Origin: a virus
Virus record (IMG/VR): IMGVR_UViG_3300037245_000806
Coordinates: 62,001-126,000 of that record
Reading direction: 5' to 3' (one strand)
Length of the DNA stretch: 64,000 nt
This document shows positions 16,030-25,321 of this stretch, in pieces. How positions within the stretch are numbered: position 1 is the first letter of the stretch; the number at the start of each line of letters is the position of its first letter. The notes below the pieces were generated by a model. It made no database searches, was not told where the DNA came from, and saw only the letters and a list, made by a program, of their open reading frames with translations. The translations under genes and the position numbers were made by a program.

Positions 16030-16072
16030 ATCCTTACGCATGCCTGTGCCCTTGTCAAGATGTTTTTTCGCA
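16030..16072 (-). promoter_or_regulatory. Sigma70-like promoter with A-tract box (copy 2)
   Basis: Minus strand: CATGCGAAAAAACATC, then -35 TTGACA (16053-16058) and a -10 around 16030-16036 (TAAGGAT) with 16-17 bp between. It drives the 41-residue membrane protein gene and the paralogue pair. Confidence 0.65.
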
Positions 16073-16088
16073 TGGAGCGTAAACTTAT

Positions 16089-16994
16089 TTAGGGCGAGTT
16101 CTCAGGGAGGAGCGCGAAATTGATGTTGTCAATATCAGGGATAATGTACTCGCACATGGAGACGCCACCCACCTTGAACGAATACTTGACGTTCTCTGCG
16201 GTGTACTCCCCGGAGCGATTAAGGACCAGTTCCCAATAGCCGTCAGGCCCGGCGGTGACAGTCTTCGCACTCTTGATGACCTGAATGCCACCCGTAGTGA
16301 AGAACTTGTAATCGACGAGGTTCGCCACGACGTCGCGCGCCGCAGGGTCGTCACTGATGTCGTGGAGGAAGCCCCACACAACACAGGTTCCCGGCGAGGG
16401 CGGCGAGGAGGGATTGAACGGGGCACCTTCGTAAAGAACCGGTGTTGCGCCGCTCACCACGAGGTCTTTCGGAAGCGGGTCGAAGGTGTACTGCCCGAGC
16501 TTCTTGAGCATCACCTTGTAGTTACCGTCGTCCAGATTCCTCAGGAGTTGGCCTGCCGCATCCGTGAGCCCGAAGGCGTACAGCGTCGTCAGCGTTGCGT
16601 CGAATATCTGAACAGTGCAGTCAGGAATAAGCGGTCCGCTGCCGACCTCTTGCACGGTGAAGGTCACGATGTTCGAGCCCGAACCCGCGCCGTCGATGTC
16701 GTCGAAGAGTTGGTTGTACACGTCGTAGTCATTCCGCTTGCCCTCGGGGAAGAAGGTCGCGTGCGTAATGATGATGAGCCAGCGGCCCGTGAGGTTAGGG
16801 GTGAAGACCGTGGCGTAATCGCCGTTGCCAAGCTCGGTGATCGTGACAGGGATGCTGCCCGAGACCTCTGCCCCGGCGGGGTTCCACAGGCGCACCCCGA
16901 ACGTGGCGGGGAGGACGCCCGTCTTCAGGTTGCCGAGGGCATCGTCGCATACAAAGGTGTCGTGAAGCGGCGTGGCCTTCTTGCCGAGCAGCAT
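16089..16994 (-). CDS. Fibre-associated beta-sandwich protein, 301 aa
   Basis: ATG at 16992-16994, directly after CTACG. The sequence is a series of beta modules; residues about 125-185 (DAAGQLLRNLDDGNYKVML... preceding LVVSGATPV) look like a carboxypeptidase-regulatory/Ig-like domain. It is the last gene of the fibre region and is followed by promoter copy 2. A structural or adhesion role is inferred from composition and neighbourhood. Confidence 0.6.
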   Translation of the reverse strand: MLLGKKATPLHDTFVCDDALGNLKTGVLPATFGVRLWNPAGAEVSGSIPVTITELGNGDYATVFTPNLTGRWLIIITHATFFPEGKRNDYDVYNQLFDDIDGAGSGSNIVTFTVQEVGSGPLIPDCTVQIFDATLTTLYAFGLTDAAGQLLRNLDDGNYKVMLKKLGQYTFDPLPKDLVVSGATPVLYEGAPFNPSSPPSPGTCVVWGFLHDISDDPAARDVVANLVDYKFFTTGGIQVIKSAKTVTAGPDGYWELVLNRSGEYTAENVKYSFKVGGVSMCEYIIPDIDNINFALLPENSP

Positions 16995-17003
16995 CGTAGT
17001 CCC

Positions 17004-17447
17004 CTATGGTGTTTGCTTGATCTTCTCGACCTTTTCGGCGAGGTCATCAAGAGTCTTACAGATACGCTCGTCTGTATCCTTGAATGATGTGTGTTCCGCG
17101 CGCATGTCGCGGAGTATAAGGCTCGTATCACGCGCGTCCTTCTCGCGTTGCTTGGCACCATCTTGGAGGGTCTGCTGAATGGTACTTACATGCTCTAGGC
17201 GCTTGGCAGTTTCCAGATTCATCGTAGTTTGCACGCCCCGGTCTGCATGGATGGCGTCGAACTTCTTGTCTGATTCCTCGACGTGCTTCTGGACAATGGT
17301 GAGGGTCTTCTCGATCTGCGTGCTCTGCTTTCCGATCACGCGATACTGGACTATCTCGGCCACGAAATAGGTGGTTACGAGAAACGCGACGAAAGCCAAC
17401 GCCCTGAGCACATTCGTGACCGTCAGGAACTTGCCTTCTTTAGGCAT
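17004..17447 (-). CDS. Membrane-anchored coiled-coil protein, 147 aa
   Basis: ATG at 17445-17447 with GGA upstream. Residues 8-28 (TVTNVLRALAFVAFLVTTYF) form one membrane helix; the rest is a long charged coiled coil (KTLTIVQKHVEESDKKF onward). The layout fits a spanin-like or holin-accessory protein, and two membrane protein genes precede it, but no lysis enzyme is recognisable nearby. Confidence 0.58.
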   Translation of the reverse strand: MPKEGKFLTVTNVLRALAFVAFLVTTYFVAEIVQYRVIGKQSTQIEKTLTIVQKHVEESDKKFDAIHADRGVQTTMNLETAKRLEHVSTIQQTLQDGAKQREKDARDTSLILRDMRAEHTSFKDTDERICKTLDDLAEKVEKIKQTP

Positions 17448-17610
17448 CGTTTTTGCGTCCTTCCATTCGAGGTCCAGCGTAGTTACCCAACGGCCAGTAC
17501 CACGGTGCCCCACTCGGCTTGAAACAGGACGCGCACGCTATTATCCCGGCACAATACGCTCCGGGTGTTGCAACAAGCATTCCTATCACCAATCCGAGGA
17601 GCCACCACAT
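17440..17610 (-). CDS. Small membrane protein, 56 aa
   Basis: ATG at 17608-17610 after AAGGGGGCGAA. Begins MWWLLGLVIGMLVATPGAYC with one N-terminal hydrophobic segment, possibly a signal anchor, then four cysteines or turn residues. Its stop overlaps the next gene's start. May belong to a lysis cassette with its two neighbours. Confidence 0.55.
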   Translation of the reverse strand: MWWLLGLVIGMLVATPGAYCAGIIACASCFKPSGAPWYWPLGNYAGPRMEGRKNDA

Positions 17611-17619
17611 TTCGCCCCC

Positions 17620-18024
17620 TTACGAACCGACTTCATCTCGATATTGAGGCCACATGAAGTGACCCACAGGGAACCCGAGCGCGAACACGACATGCGGATG
17701 ATTGCACAAGTAGTCGATTGGCGCAAGTGAAGGACACGTCAATGCGAGACCGGTGAGGAGAATGCCGAGGAGAGCGACGACGATCAACCGTTGCTTCAAT
17801 GTGGAGTTGTCGCGGGGTCCATCCTTGTGCCAGAAGATGTGCCCGGCGAGGACGCCGAACACATACGGGAAGCCCAACAGGCGAGACGTGATCCGCAGGA
17901 CTGCGCTGATCGTAGTGTCCTCCAACCCATCGTGTAATAGTACCACATCCCACACGATCAAGCCAGCAGCGAGCGCTAGAATTCCGTACAGCGTCTTTCG
18001 CCCGTCAGATGTCAGCAGACCCAT
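17620..18024 (-). CDS. Multi-pass membrane protein, 134 aa
   Basis: Three hydrophobic segments are visible (LYGILALAAGLIVWDVVLL; GFPYVFGVLAGHIFW; LIVVALLGILLTGLALTC) plus a possible fourth (HVVFALGFPVGHFMW). Size and position next to fibre genes and a coiled-coil membrane protein fit a holin, but the sequence does not identify one. Confidence 0.58.
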   Translation of the reverse strand: MGLLTSDGRKTLYGILALAAGLIVWDVVLLHDGLEDTTISAVLRITSRLLGFPYVFGVLAGHIFWHKDGPRDNSTLKQRLIVVALLGILLTGLALTCPSLAPIDYLCNHPHVVFALGFPVGHFMWPQYRDEVGS

Positions 18025-18029
18025 GTTAC

Positions 18030-18626
18030 CTACCGCTCATCTTCGACGGCGACGACCTCTGCGACTGTCTCGCAGGCAGCCACCAGCATCTTGAGCGCGC
18101 GTCCGCTGTCGGTGTGCGTCTTGACCGTGCCGAGCGCGGTCAGATAGAACGTGTTGTACGCGGCTTCGTCCGCAAGCGCATGCTCAATGTCAGCGTCACT
18201 CGTGGATACCTTGTGCGGGAACGTGATCTGACCCATGTCGATGGCAGCCTTCACCCCGACGATGTTCATCTGCGCTTGGTCAGACAAGCTGAACTGATGC
18301 CCGTCATAGGTGAAGCCCTCGCCGATCTTCACACGCGTAGTCACGTCGATCTCCGCACCCTTGGCGACCTTGACAACATCCAGCGGGCGCTCGTCGAGCG
18401 TCTTGGGGCGCACCGCCGTCTTGGCGTCGAGGTCGTAGGTCCAGTCATTCAACCGGACGGTGTGCGTGAGCGGGTTGAGTGCTGGCGTCGAGACAGTCGT
18501 CTCCGCGAGGAACACGATGTTCTCCGCGAGTCCCGGTATCTCCCCGGTGCCCTCTTCCGTCGTGGGCCACGGCCTGCCATGCGCGACGGCCTCGCCCGCG
18601 TCGGTGTCATAGATCGTATACAGCAT
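18030..18626 (-). CDS. DUF4376 tail-fibre-associated protein, 198 aa
   Basis: ATG at 18624-18626 after GGAGGACGAT. Residues about 85-195 follow the DUF4376 pattern found in phage fibre-assembly proteins: IGEGFTYDGHQFSLSDQAQ, NIVGVKAAI, then a helical end with ALKMLVAAC. The N-terminal part is beta-rich. Likely binds or completes the fibre encoded just upstream. Confidence 0.7.
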   Translation of the reverse strand: MLYTIYDTDAGEAVAHGRPWPTTEEGTGEIPGLAENIVFLAETTVSTPALNPLTHTVRLNDWTYDLDAKTAVRPKTLDERPLDVVKVAKGAEIDVTTRVKIGEGFTYDGHQFSLSDQAQMNIVGVKAAIDMGQITFPHKVSTSDADIEHALADEAAYNTFYLTALGTVKTHTDSGRALKMLVAACETVAEVVAVEDER

Positions 18627-18635
18627 ATCGTCCTC

Positions 18636-20735
18636 CTAGATCGTTGGTGCTGCATCCTTGTACGGATGTCCACCGGGGAGCTTGCTTTCCTGCCCCCACT
18701 TCCAAGCGAAGTAGCCTTCCATCCGCTGCCGATCAGCTTCGGTGAGTTCACCATCGACAATGACGATCTCACCGATCATACCATCCGCCGCGTGCGCGTA
18801 CTGGTTGTCCGCGATGGCATTCATACCGAGCGTCCTCGGATAGCGGTATAGTCCCGCGTTGTCGGTCAGTACACCATCGACACTGAACTGCTTCTGCGAC
18901 GTGCGGATGTGCGAGAGGAAGCCGAGGATGTAGTCGGTGGCGATGACCGCAGTCTGAGCCGCCTTCGTGTCGGTCGGACTCCACGGCGAGGCGCTTCCCC
19001 AGTTCCGAATCAAGCCGGTCGTGAGGACCGTGTTCTGCGTGTTGCTGCCTCCGATGCAGGTGAAGTCAGCGACCAGCGCGTCGATGTTGATGACGCACCA
19101 CATCTCCTTGCCGATCATGTCGATGGCTGAACCGAAGTCGAGGTGCTGACTCGACGCGCCCACGTAGTCGAAGACGTTCTCGCCGCCGATGGTGCGCGTC
19201 CCGGTCGTCGGCCTGTTCCCGCCCGACTGCGTGGCGTCGTTTTCCCTGCCGCTCTTGTCGTCAATCTGATCGACCGCGCCAGCCGTGTCGGAGATCGTCG
19301 CGGAGTCGGCGGTATCCCACCACGCTTCGAGGGGTTCCCCGGCGTCCTTCGGCGTCCACGCCCGCGTCGCACGAGTCGGAGCGTGGCCCTTGTACGGGTG
19401 CCCGATGGGGAGTAGTGCTTGGATGCCCCACTTCCACGCGAGGTATCCCTCGATCTTCTGAATGTTGGCAAGCGTCAGGTCCGTGATGACAATGAACTCA
19501 GCCATCGCGCCGTCAGGAATAGCCGTGCCCGCGCGGTCAGCGAACATCCTGAGAGTCTGCGAGGCCGAGAGCTTGGTCGAGTACGTCTGCGGCGTCCCGT
19601 TCACTTCCCCATCGACCCGCGCACTGATCTCTGTGTCGCCGGTGAAATCGAAGATGGACGCGAACATGTGCGCGCCCGTGTAAGGGCCACCCGTTAGCGC
19701 GACGTTGGTGCCTCCCGTGGCGTCAATCTCACCGTCGAACTGACTCGCGTTCGCAGCGTCTAGCTGGTAGTCCTCCGCAGCGTCCGCGCTCCACAGTGAA
19801 TCGTTCGCGTCGTCCACCGAGTCGATCAACACGACGCCGATGACCGCGTGGTCTCCCGAGGCGTCGATGGGGAAGGCGGTCTTCGCCATGAAGTCGCCGC
19901 CGTCGCAGTCGAGGACGTTCAAACCGTTCTGTGTGCGTGCGCCCGAGGTCGGCTGCGCTGCCACAGTCGCTTGAACCAGATCGCGCTGCTGGTTCGCCTT
20001 GTCCTGCCACAAGCTCACGTCTGCGGCTTCAACCGTCAGGAGTGGCGATATTCCGTAGATCGGAAGATCGTAGGTGTCAGTATTGACGCCACGATCAATC
20101 CAGAACTGTTGCTCGGCCCGTGCAAGACCCAAGTTGGTGTTGCCACCGTTGCCAAGAGGATTTTCGGCAGTGCCGTCCCAACGAGTACCCGTCCAGACAG
20201 CACACCACGATGTCCAAATAGGAGTGTCATTCGGACGCAGGTTTCCGTCTTCGTCCAAGTCTATATTGACTCTGGCCCAACTACTGCTAGGCCACATATC
20301 TGAGAGCTTGAGGAAAGCCACCTGTGCGCCGTCCATCAGGATAACCGCACTGTCCGTGTCGGAGCCGGGATCGGTGTTAGTATTATCTTTCGCGTCTACA
20401 GTGGCCGTGGACACAACAGCCGTCCATCCCGTACCGAGTCCAGCCGCAGTCGCTAGGTTCTGAATGAACGTGTTGTAGTCCGCTATCGTTGCAGACGACC
20501 CATCCCGCACGCCACTCGACACGAACATCAGTCGGTACTTGTCCCCGACCTGCCACGGCTTCCCTGTGTTGGGATTGATCGGGAGCGCGTCAACGTCGAG
20601 GACGCCAAGCTCGCCAGCCGCACCGAGGATCGTCGCCTCGTCGGCGGCGTCATACCACGCGTCGAGGTCGATCTCAGACGGGAGCCACGGCGTAGACGGG
20701 ATACCAAATGTCCTGAATGGGTTGATGATCTCCAT
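18636..20735 (-). CDS. Fibre/adhesin with two laminin-G-like domains, 699 aa
   Basis: Two copies of a phage LamG/concanavalin-like module are visible, each starting W(Y/W)D(A/T)AD and ending in a helix reading IEGYLAWKWG...LPIGHPYK or MEGYFAWKWG...LPGGHPYK. Between the first strand and the rest of module one there is an inserted domain (about residues 40-235, containing YRLMFVSSGVRDG) similar in style to secreted bacterial proteins. Probably binds host surface carbohydrate. ATG at 20733-20735 overlaps the upstream stop (TAATG). Confidence 0.75.
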   Translation of the reverse strand: MEIINPFRTFGIPSTPWLPSEIDLDAWYDAADEATILGAAGELGVLDVDALPINPNTGKPWQVGDKYRLMFVSSGVRDGSSATIADYNTFIQNLATAAGLGTGWTAVVSTATVDAKDNTNTDPGSDTDSAVILMDGAQVAFLKLSDMWPSSSWARVNIDLDEDGNLRPNDTPIWTSWCAVWTGTRWDGTAENPLGNGGNTNLGLARAEQQFWIDRGVNTDTYDLPIYGISPLLTVEAADVSLWQDKANQQRDLVQATVAAQPTSGARTQNGLNVLDCDGGDFMAKTAFPIDASGDHAVIGVVLIDSVDDANDSLWSADAAEDYQLDAANASQFDGEIDATGGTNVALTGGPYTGAHMFASIFDFTGDTEISARVDGEVNGTPQTYSTKLSASQTLRMFADRAGTAIPDGAMAEFIVITDLTLANIQKIEGYLAWKWGIQALLPIGHPYKGHAPTRATRAWTPKDAGEPLEAWWDTADSATISDTAGAVDQIDDKSGRENDATQSGGNRPTTGTRTIGGENVFDYVGASSQHLDFGSAIDMIGKEMWCVINIDALVADFTCIGGSNTQNTVLTTGLIRNWGSASPWSPTDTKAAQTAVIATDYILGFLSHIRTSQKQFSVDGVLTDNAGLYRYPRTLGMNAIADNQYAHAADGMIGEIVIVDGELTEADRQRMEGYFAWKWGQESKLPGGHPYKDAAPTI

Positions 20736-21535
20736 TATGGCTGCGCTCCGATCAGCGCAATCTTCAATCCCAAGCCCGCGACGGAGGCACCTACGGCGTC
20801 GATGTCCACTGTGATCTCCACGTCGCCCCCGAGATTCGGGTCGTCGATGACAGGAGGCGTCACTGCGGTCACGGAGGTCTTCTCCCCGGCGTCAATCGTG
20901 ATCTCCGTAGTGAGAATGGAGACGCCACCCACATTGATGTCCACCGTGATAGCAGAGCCGGTGGGCGCGGTCTTCACGTTCGCACGCACCCCCGAGAGTA
21001 CGAACGCGTAAGGCATTCGGAACGTGAGCTTGTCCGTTCCCGTAGTCAGCGGAGTAAACTCGTTGCTCACCGCAGCGACGATGGCCTCGACGGGGTTGCC
21101 AGCGTGACCAATCAACTCGATCTTCAAGCCCGCCCCGGCGATGGTCGAGCCTATAGCGTCGATGTCCACGGTGATCTCTGCATCGTCCACGAGGTTCACG
21201 TCGTCGAGCACAGGAGGATTCACTGAGTCGAGCGAGGTCTTGGTCCCCGCGTCAATGCTGATCTTCGTCGAGAGGATGCTTACGGGACCGCCGCCTGTGT
21301 CCTGATTGATGTCCACCACGAGGGCCGACCCCGTGGGAGCCGTCTTCGAGTTCGCGCGGACGCCGGTCAGTGTGAATCCATAGGGGACGCGGAACGTGAG
21401 CTTGGCGCTCCCTGTAGTCAGGATCGAATCTTCGTCGCCCACCGCAGCCATGATCGACTGCCTGACGTTGCCGCCGGGCACACCGGGATCGCCCTTCGGC
21501 CCTTGGAGTAGCTCAATCGCTGATTCATCAGCCAT
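20735..21535 (-). CDS. Tandem-repeat fibre protein, 266 aa
   Basis: After a short collagen-like start (GPKGDPGVPGG) there are two near-copies of a 105-residue beta-sandwich: each has LTFR(V/M)PY(G/A)F, GVRAN(S/V)KTAPTGSA, SIL(S/T)T(K/E)I(S/T)IDAG, PPV(L/I)DD and EITVDIDA(I/V)G. Similar modules occur in phage fibres and head-decoration proteins. Coupled to the LamG fibre gene. Confidence 0.7.
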   Translation of the reverse strand: MADESAIELLQGPKGDPGVPGGNVRQSIMAAVGDEDSILTTGSAKLTFRVPYGFTLTGVRANSKTAPTGSALVVDINQDTGGGPVSILSTKISIDAGTKTSLDSVNPPVLDDVNLVDDAEITVDIDAIGSTIAGAGLKIELIGHAGNPVEAIVAAVSNEFTPLTTGTDKLTFRMPYAFVLSGVRANVKTAPTGSAITVDINVGGVSILTTEITIDAGEKTSVTAVTPPVIDDPNLGGDVEITVDIDAVGASVAGLGLKIALIGAQP

Positions 21536-21543
21536 GACTCACC

Positions 21544-21804
21544 CTATCCTGCTTGCGCCAGCTTCGCCTTTATGCCAAGGCACTTGATGCTGCCTTCTTT
21601 GAACTTGCGACACGTCGCCGGACGATCTTCGTAGATGGTACATAACATTGTGTCAAGGTCCAGCGCCACGCACGTCTCGTCAGCCCGCTGTTGCATGTAC
21701 CTTACGCCGCCAAGGGTGAACGTCATCTCCTCGGGGACGTTGTTGAAGCGACCCACATCCGTGAGCATCTTGTGACAACACGCCCCGCAGCCCATGCAGC
21801 CCAT
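21544..21804 (-). CDS. YkgJ-like cysteine cluster protein, 86 aa
   Basis: Begins MGCMGCGACCHK and continues with CTIYEDRPATCRKF and a final C, the cysteine pattern of the YkgJ/UPF0153 (CxxCxxCC) family, which are thought to bind zinc or an iron-sulfur cluster. It sits between two fibre genes, so it may have a role in modification or assembly; that is a guess. A variant palindrome (21643-21655) lies inside. Confidence 0.72.
   Translation of the reverse strand: MGCMGCGACCHKMLTDVGRFNNVPEEMTFTLGGVRYMQQRADETCVALDLDTMLCTIYEDRPATCRKFKEGSIKCLGIKAKLAQAG
21643..21655. repeat. Variant palindrome TAACATTGTGTCA
   Basis: One-to-two-base variant of the 13-bp palindrome, inside the YkgJ-like gene. Similar variants lie at 23645-23657 (TGACACAATGTCA) and 59307-59319 (TGACATTGTGTCA). 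All are within coding regions and may be weaker sites. Confidence 0.4.
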
Positions 21805-21811
21805 GATTCAC

Positions 21812-24800
21812 CTACTCATTGAGAGTACCCACCTGCCACTCCCGAATACCATAGAAGAAGTTCTCCAACACGACGTCGGCTACAAGATCGTCACTCCCAT
21901 GATTGGCGGGGCGCTGTAGTCTACACCAGATGATATCGCCCGTCTTCCGGTCAGAGATGTCTATTCGCTTAGCGAGTACGTATCGTTGCGACCTGCCCGC
22001 AGGCCAAAGGTTAGTGAACGTGATGAGATTCACCTGCGTGGGCTCCTCAAGCGCAGAGCCATTGAACGTCGCACCCGGACCTGTCTTCGCTGCGTAGAGG
22101 TTCATCACAGCGACCTTGTCGCCCCCGGCAATTGGAGCATCAGCGGACAACTCGAAGACCACCTGTATACCGGACGACGTGTCCATGTCTGCCGTGATGA
22201 GAATGCGGAAGTACATGTCATCGTCTTTTGTGTCCTCGAACTTGTTCTCCTTGAGCCCGAACGCAGGGATGTTGGCCGATATGTCAATGGACTGATCGCC
22301 AGCGCCACCCTTGAACACACCCGACTCGGAAAGCTGAGGGCGGGCCGTGCGCGCGTCACCATGATGTGAGACCGTCCCGTTGGGGCGTATCTCGAAGTAA
22401 CTTCCCTTCATGCGGGGCGACCTGAGTATCGGCGACGTAGTGATCGCAGTCACGATGCGACAGCGCATCCAGTAACCGGTGTCGCCATCCACAGCAACCG
22501 TCGCCCAACCCGCCGCACTCGGGCTGGCCTCAGTGACCCCATCGTGGATGCGCTGGTCCCAACGGATCGTATAGCCCTTGTCGCTCGCGCCGCCGAAGCT
22601 CACGTCGGCAGTCGAGTTGGAGAAGCCCGACCGCGTGTTCAGTGAATTGATCGCCAGCCAACTCGCCGAACCGCCGTCGTAGTATTCCCACACGATAGAG
22701 CCCGCCCCGAGATTGATCGGGGTGATGCCCATGATGTACCCAATGGCGTGAAAGATGAATGGGCTCAGGTCACCGAAATAGATCGCCGCGTCGGCGTTCA
22801 CATTCGGGAAGCTGATATCATTACCATCGGCCACGTCGGCATAGGTGGCGCTGCCATCGAACGTCTTGACCTTCGTCCCGAAGAAGTACGGGCCACCCTG
22901 CCCTGCGCGGAGGAAGTTGCCACCCGTTTGTCCGTGAGAGCCGACCGCCATGTCTTCGAGGAAGCGGTACACGTTCACATCGGTATCGAATCCACCAATG
23001 TTGACCGTAGCACCCGCAGCGATGCTCACACGGTCCCGCGAGAAGGAGACGGTCTGCGCCTCGATGACACCCGACGCCGTCTCGACAAGTATGTCAAAGA
23101 TGGTTGACTCGATCTGAATACCCTGCGCGGAAATCTGACCTCCGCTGCCGCCTGTACGGAAACCGTAGTCCCCTCCGCTTAGTCGTCCACCGATTACAGC
23201 GATAACACCGCTGTCGGCGTATGCGCTATTGATGACCTGATTGCTTGTTGACGCGAAGCCGACTGCCGCCACCACAGCACCCGGCGCAGAGGCATGAAGG
23301 ACTGTATCAACAGGCGCATTCCTGATAATCATCGACGTGTACGACAAGACCGTTCCGCCAGCAACCGACGACCTGAAGTACGTCCCAAGCGATGTTATCG
23401 GCGCAGCCGCGCAGTCATAGCAGAGGACGAGAGCGCCTGCTGCGGCACACTCGATGCCGACCAGCCCATCCTCAACACGAATGTCGCGGAGAACCCATGT
23501 ACCATTACTGACGGACATCTTGGCGAGCGCAGCAGTCGTAGTGCCCCTCAGCGTGAAGCCCTCAAGCTCGCTGTTGTCTGCGCCAGCGAACAGGTCGGAA
23601 CTCGACGTGTCAGCCTCGATGACTGTACTCGACGCGCCATTGCATGACACAATGTCAACATACGGGATGTTCACGAGCGGGTTGTCTTCAATGAAGACGC
23701 CGGGGCCGACCTTGATGATGTATCGGTTGGTCACGTCTGCATCCGTGATCGTGGACAACGCGTGCTTGAGCGTCAGGAACGGGGAGGTCATGTGCCCCAA
23801 CCCGGTGAGGTCACTCCCGTTCTTCGCAACCCACAAGAGATTCTTGATTACGGTCTGAGGCTGCGCGGAGAGCTTGAGACCGATCAGGTCGAGTATCTCG
23901 CCCTTGTCTGTTGTCGAGGTGCGGAGGACGGGGAGGACGATCTGACCCACCGTTGTCGGCTTGGTCGTAGTGGGGACACCTGCCGACGTCGGGCTGAGGA
24001 AGTATGTCGTGTTGACAGTCAGCGCGCCACCATTCTGCCACCCCGTGATAACCACGTCACCGATCTTCTGCACGGTGAAGTTGTCCACGCCAGCAACAGC
24101 GATAACGACCCAACACGCCTCCGCGTTAAGCGACGAGTCAGCCTTCGCGCGGACCCAACCTGCGTTGGTCGGGCGAACCACGGTGACTGCCGTAGTCGGT
24201 GCAGTGAAACCATGCGCCACCTGATTGACGCTCAACGAACCGCCACCGAGGTCGAGGTCGTCAATCGTGTCAAGCGCCTTCTGCACATCGGTATCTGAGG
24301 CGGACAGGTTCTTGGTGAAGGCAGCCACGACTGTGGAGATAGCGCTCGCCGGGTGCGAGTCGGGTGCGGAGCGACCCGTCGTGCCAGCGTGTACTATCGA
24401 GCCCGCATCGACAGCCGGGCCAGTGCTGACGTTACGGTAGTCTACCGCTGAGATGAAGTCAGGCGTCCCGCCCACGTTCCGATACGTGACGCGGTACAGC
24501 AACTTCCACTCGGCCACGCCCATCAAGATAGCCGGGAAGCTCTCATTCTCTGCCCCGGACACAGTGGTGTATTGCGCCTGCCCGACGAGCGTCTGAATCG
24601 GTGAGCCCAAGACGCCTGCGCCATAGATGTAGTAGTTGATGTACCGATTGTTCGCCGCAGCGGTCAGCGTTCCCGCATCGTCAAACATGAGCGTGTCATC
24701 GACGCCCGCGTTGACAACACGATACGGTGTGGCGACGGCGTTCTCTACGCGCATCGACGTGAGGCCAGCATTCCGATACCAGATGTTACCGCTCGCCTGC

Positions 24801-25309
24801 GCGATGATGTTGTGCAGCAACTCCTCGTCGAAGACCACGCCCTGTTCGATGCTGAATGCCGCATCGAGGAACGCGCCCGCGAGGCCAGAGCCATAGCGCG
24901 TCCCGATAGAGAAATGGTCCAAGCGGTGCTGCACCCGGTTGCTGCTGTAGTCATGGCGCTCTTCGGTGATCTTGTAAATCGCGCCGTCTCGGAACACCGT
25001 CGCCACAGGCACAGTGGAGGCGAGCAAGTCCCACGGAGTCGTACTCTGCTGAAGCACGCCTGCGGGATCGAAATACACGAAGGTCAGGTCTTGGTCAGCC
25101 GCGATGGTGACGATATCCGTAGTCGTCTTTATTACGAGCACTCCCTCGACCCAATAAGTATAGGACGCCGCCGAAGGCGCAATCTCGAAGTCCCCACCGT
25201 TCATCACCATGGTGGAGTCGGTGAGGTTCGGGAAGCCATGGAAAATCTTCTTGCCAGCGAGCGCGGGCAGAAGACCGGCAACCTGTTTCTGTTCAACCGG
25301 ACTTGACAT
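21812..25309 (-). CDS. Tail fibre with beta-helix, 1165 aa
   Basis: ATG at 25307-25309 after GGGGG. The N-terminus is an attachment-like region; a trimeric-fibre style central part follows. Around residues 490-800 the sequence has pectate-lyase/pectinesterase-like right-handed beta-helix features (LLWVAKNGSDLTGLG, then repeated short strands with Asn/Gly turns). The C-terminal third looks like receptor-binding beta modules. Likely the main receptor-binding or depolymerising fibre. Confidence 0.75.
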   Translation of the reverse strand: MSSPVEQKQVAGLLPALAGKKIFHGFPNLTDSTMVMNGGDFEIAPSAASYTYWVEGVLVIKTTTDIVTIAADQDLTFVYFDPAGVLQQSTTPWDLLASTVPVATVFRDGAIYKITEERHDYSSNRVQHRLDHFSIGTRYGSGLAGAFLDAAFSIEQGVVFDEELLHNIIAQASGNIWYRNAGLTSMRVENAVATPYRVVNAGVDDTLMFDDAGTLTAAANNRYINYYIYGAGVLGSPIQTLVGQAQYTTVSGAENESFPAILMGVAEWKLLYRVTYRNVGGTPDFISAVDYRNVSTGPAVDAGSIVHAGTTGRSAPDSHPASAISTVVAAFTKNLSASDTDVQKALDTIDDLDLGGGSLSVNQVAHGFTAPTTAVTVVRPTNAGWVRAKADSSLNAEACWVVIAVAGVDNFTVQKIGDVVITGWQNGGALTVNTTYFLSPTSAGVPTTTKPTTVGQIVLPVLRTSTTDKGEILDLIGLKLSAQPQTVIKNLLWVAKNGSDLTGLGHMTSPFLTLKHALSTITDADVTNRYIIKVGPGVFIEDNPLVNIPYVDIVSCNGASSTVIEADTSSSDLFAGADNSELEGFTLRGTTTAALAKMSVSNGTWVLRDIRVEDGLVGIECAAAGALVLCYDCAAAPITSLGTYFRSSVAGGTVLSYTSMIIRNAPVDTVLHASAPGAVVAAVGFASTSNQVINSAYADSGVIAVIGGRLSGGDYGFRTGGSGGQISAQGIQIESTIFDILVETASGVIEAQTVSFSRDRVSIAAGATVNIGGFDTDVNVYRFLEDMAVGSHGQTGGNFLRAGQGGPYFFGTKVKTFDGSATYADVADGNDISFPNVNADAAIYFGDLSPFIFHAIGYIMGITPINLGAGSIVWEYYDGGSASWLAINSLNTRSGFSNSTADVSFGGASDKGYTIRWDQRIHDGVTEASPSAAGWATVAVDGDTGYWMRCRIVTAITTSPILRSPRMKGSYFEIRPNGTVSHHGDARTARPQLSESGVFKGGAGDQSIDISANIPAFGLKENKFEDTKDDDMYFRILITADMDTSSGIQVVFELSADAPIAGGDKVAVMNLYAAKTGPGATFNGSALEEPTQVNLITFTNLWPAGRSQRYVLAKRIDISDRKTGDIIWCRLQRPANHGSDDLVADVVLENFFYGIREWQVGTLNE

Positions 25310-25321
25310 CAGCGCCCCCTA

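Noticed and set aside
17004-18024. Definite lysis cassette (holin, spanin)
   Set aside because: Membrane topology fits, but no endolysin or diagnostic motif is visible, so only a possibility is stated.
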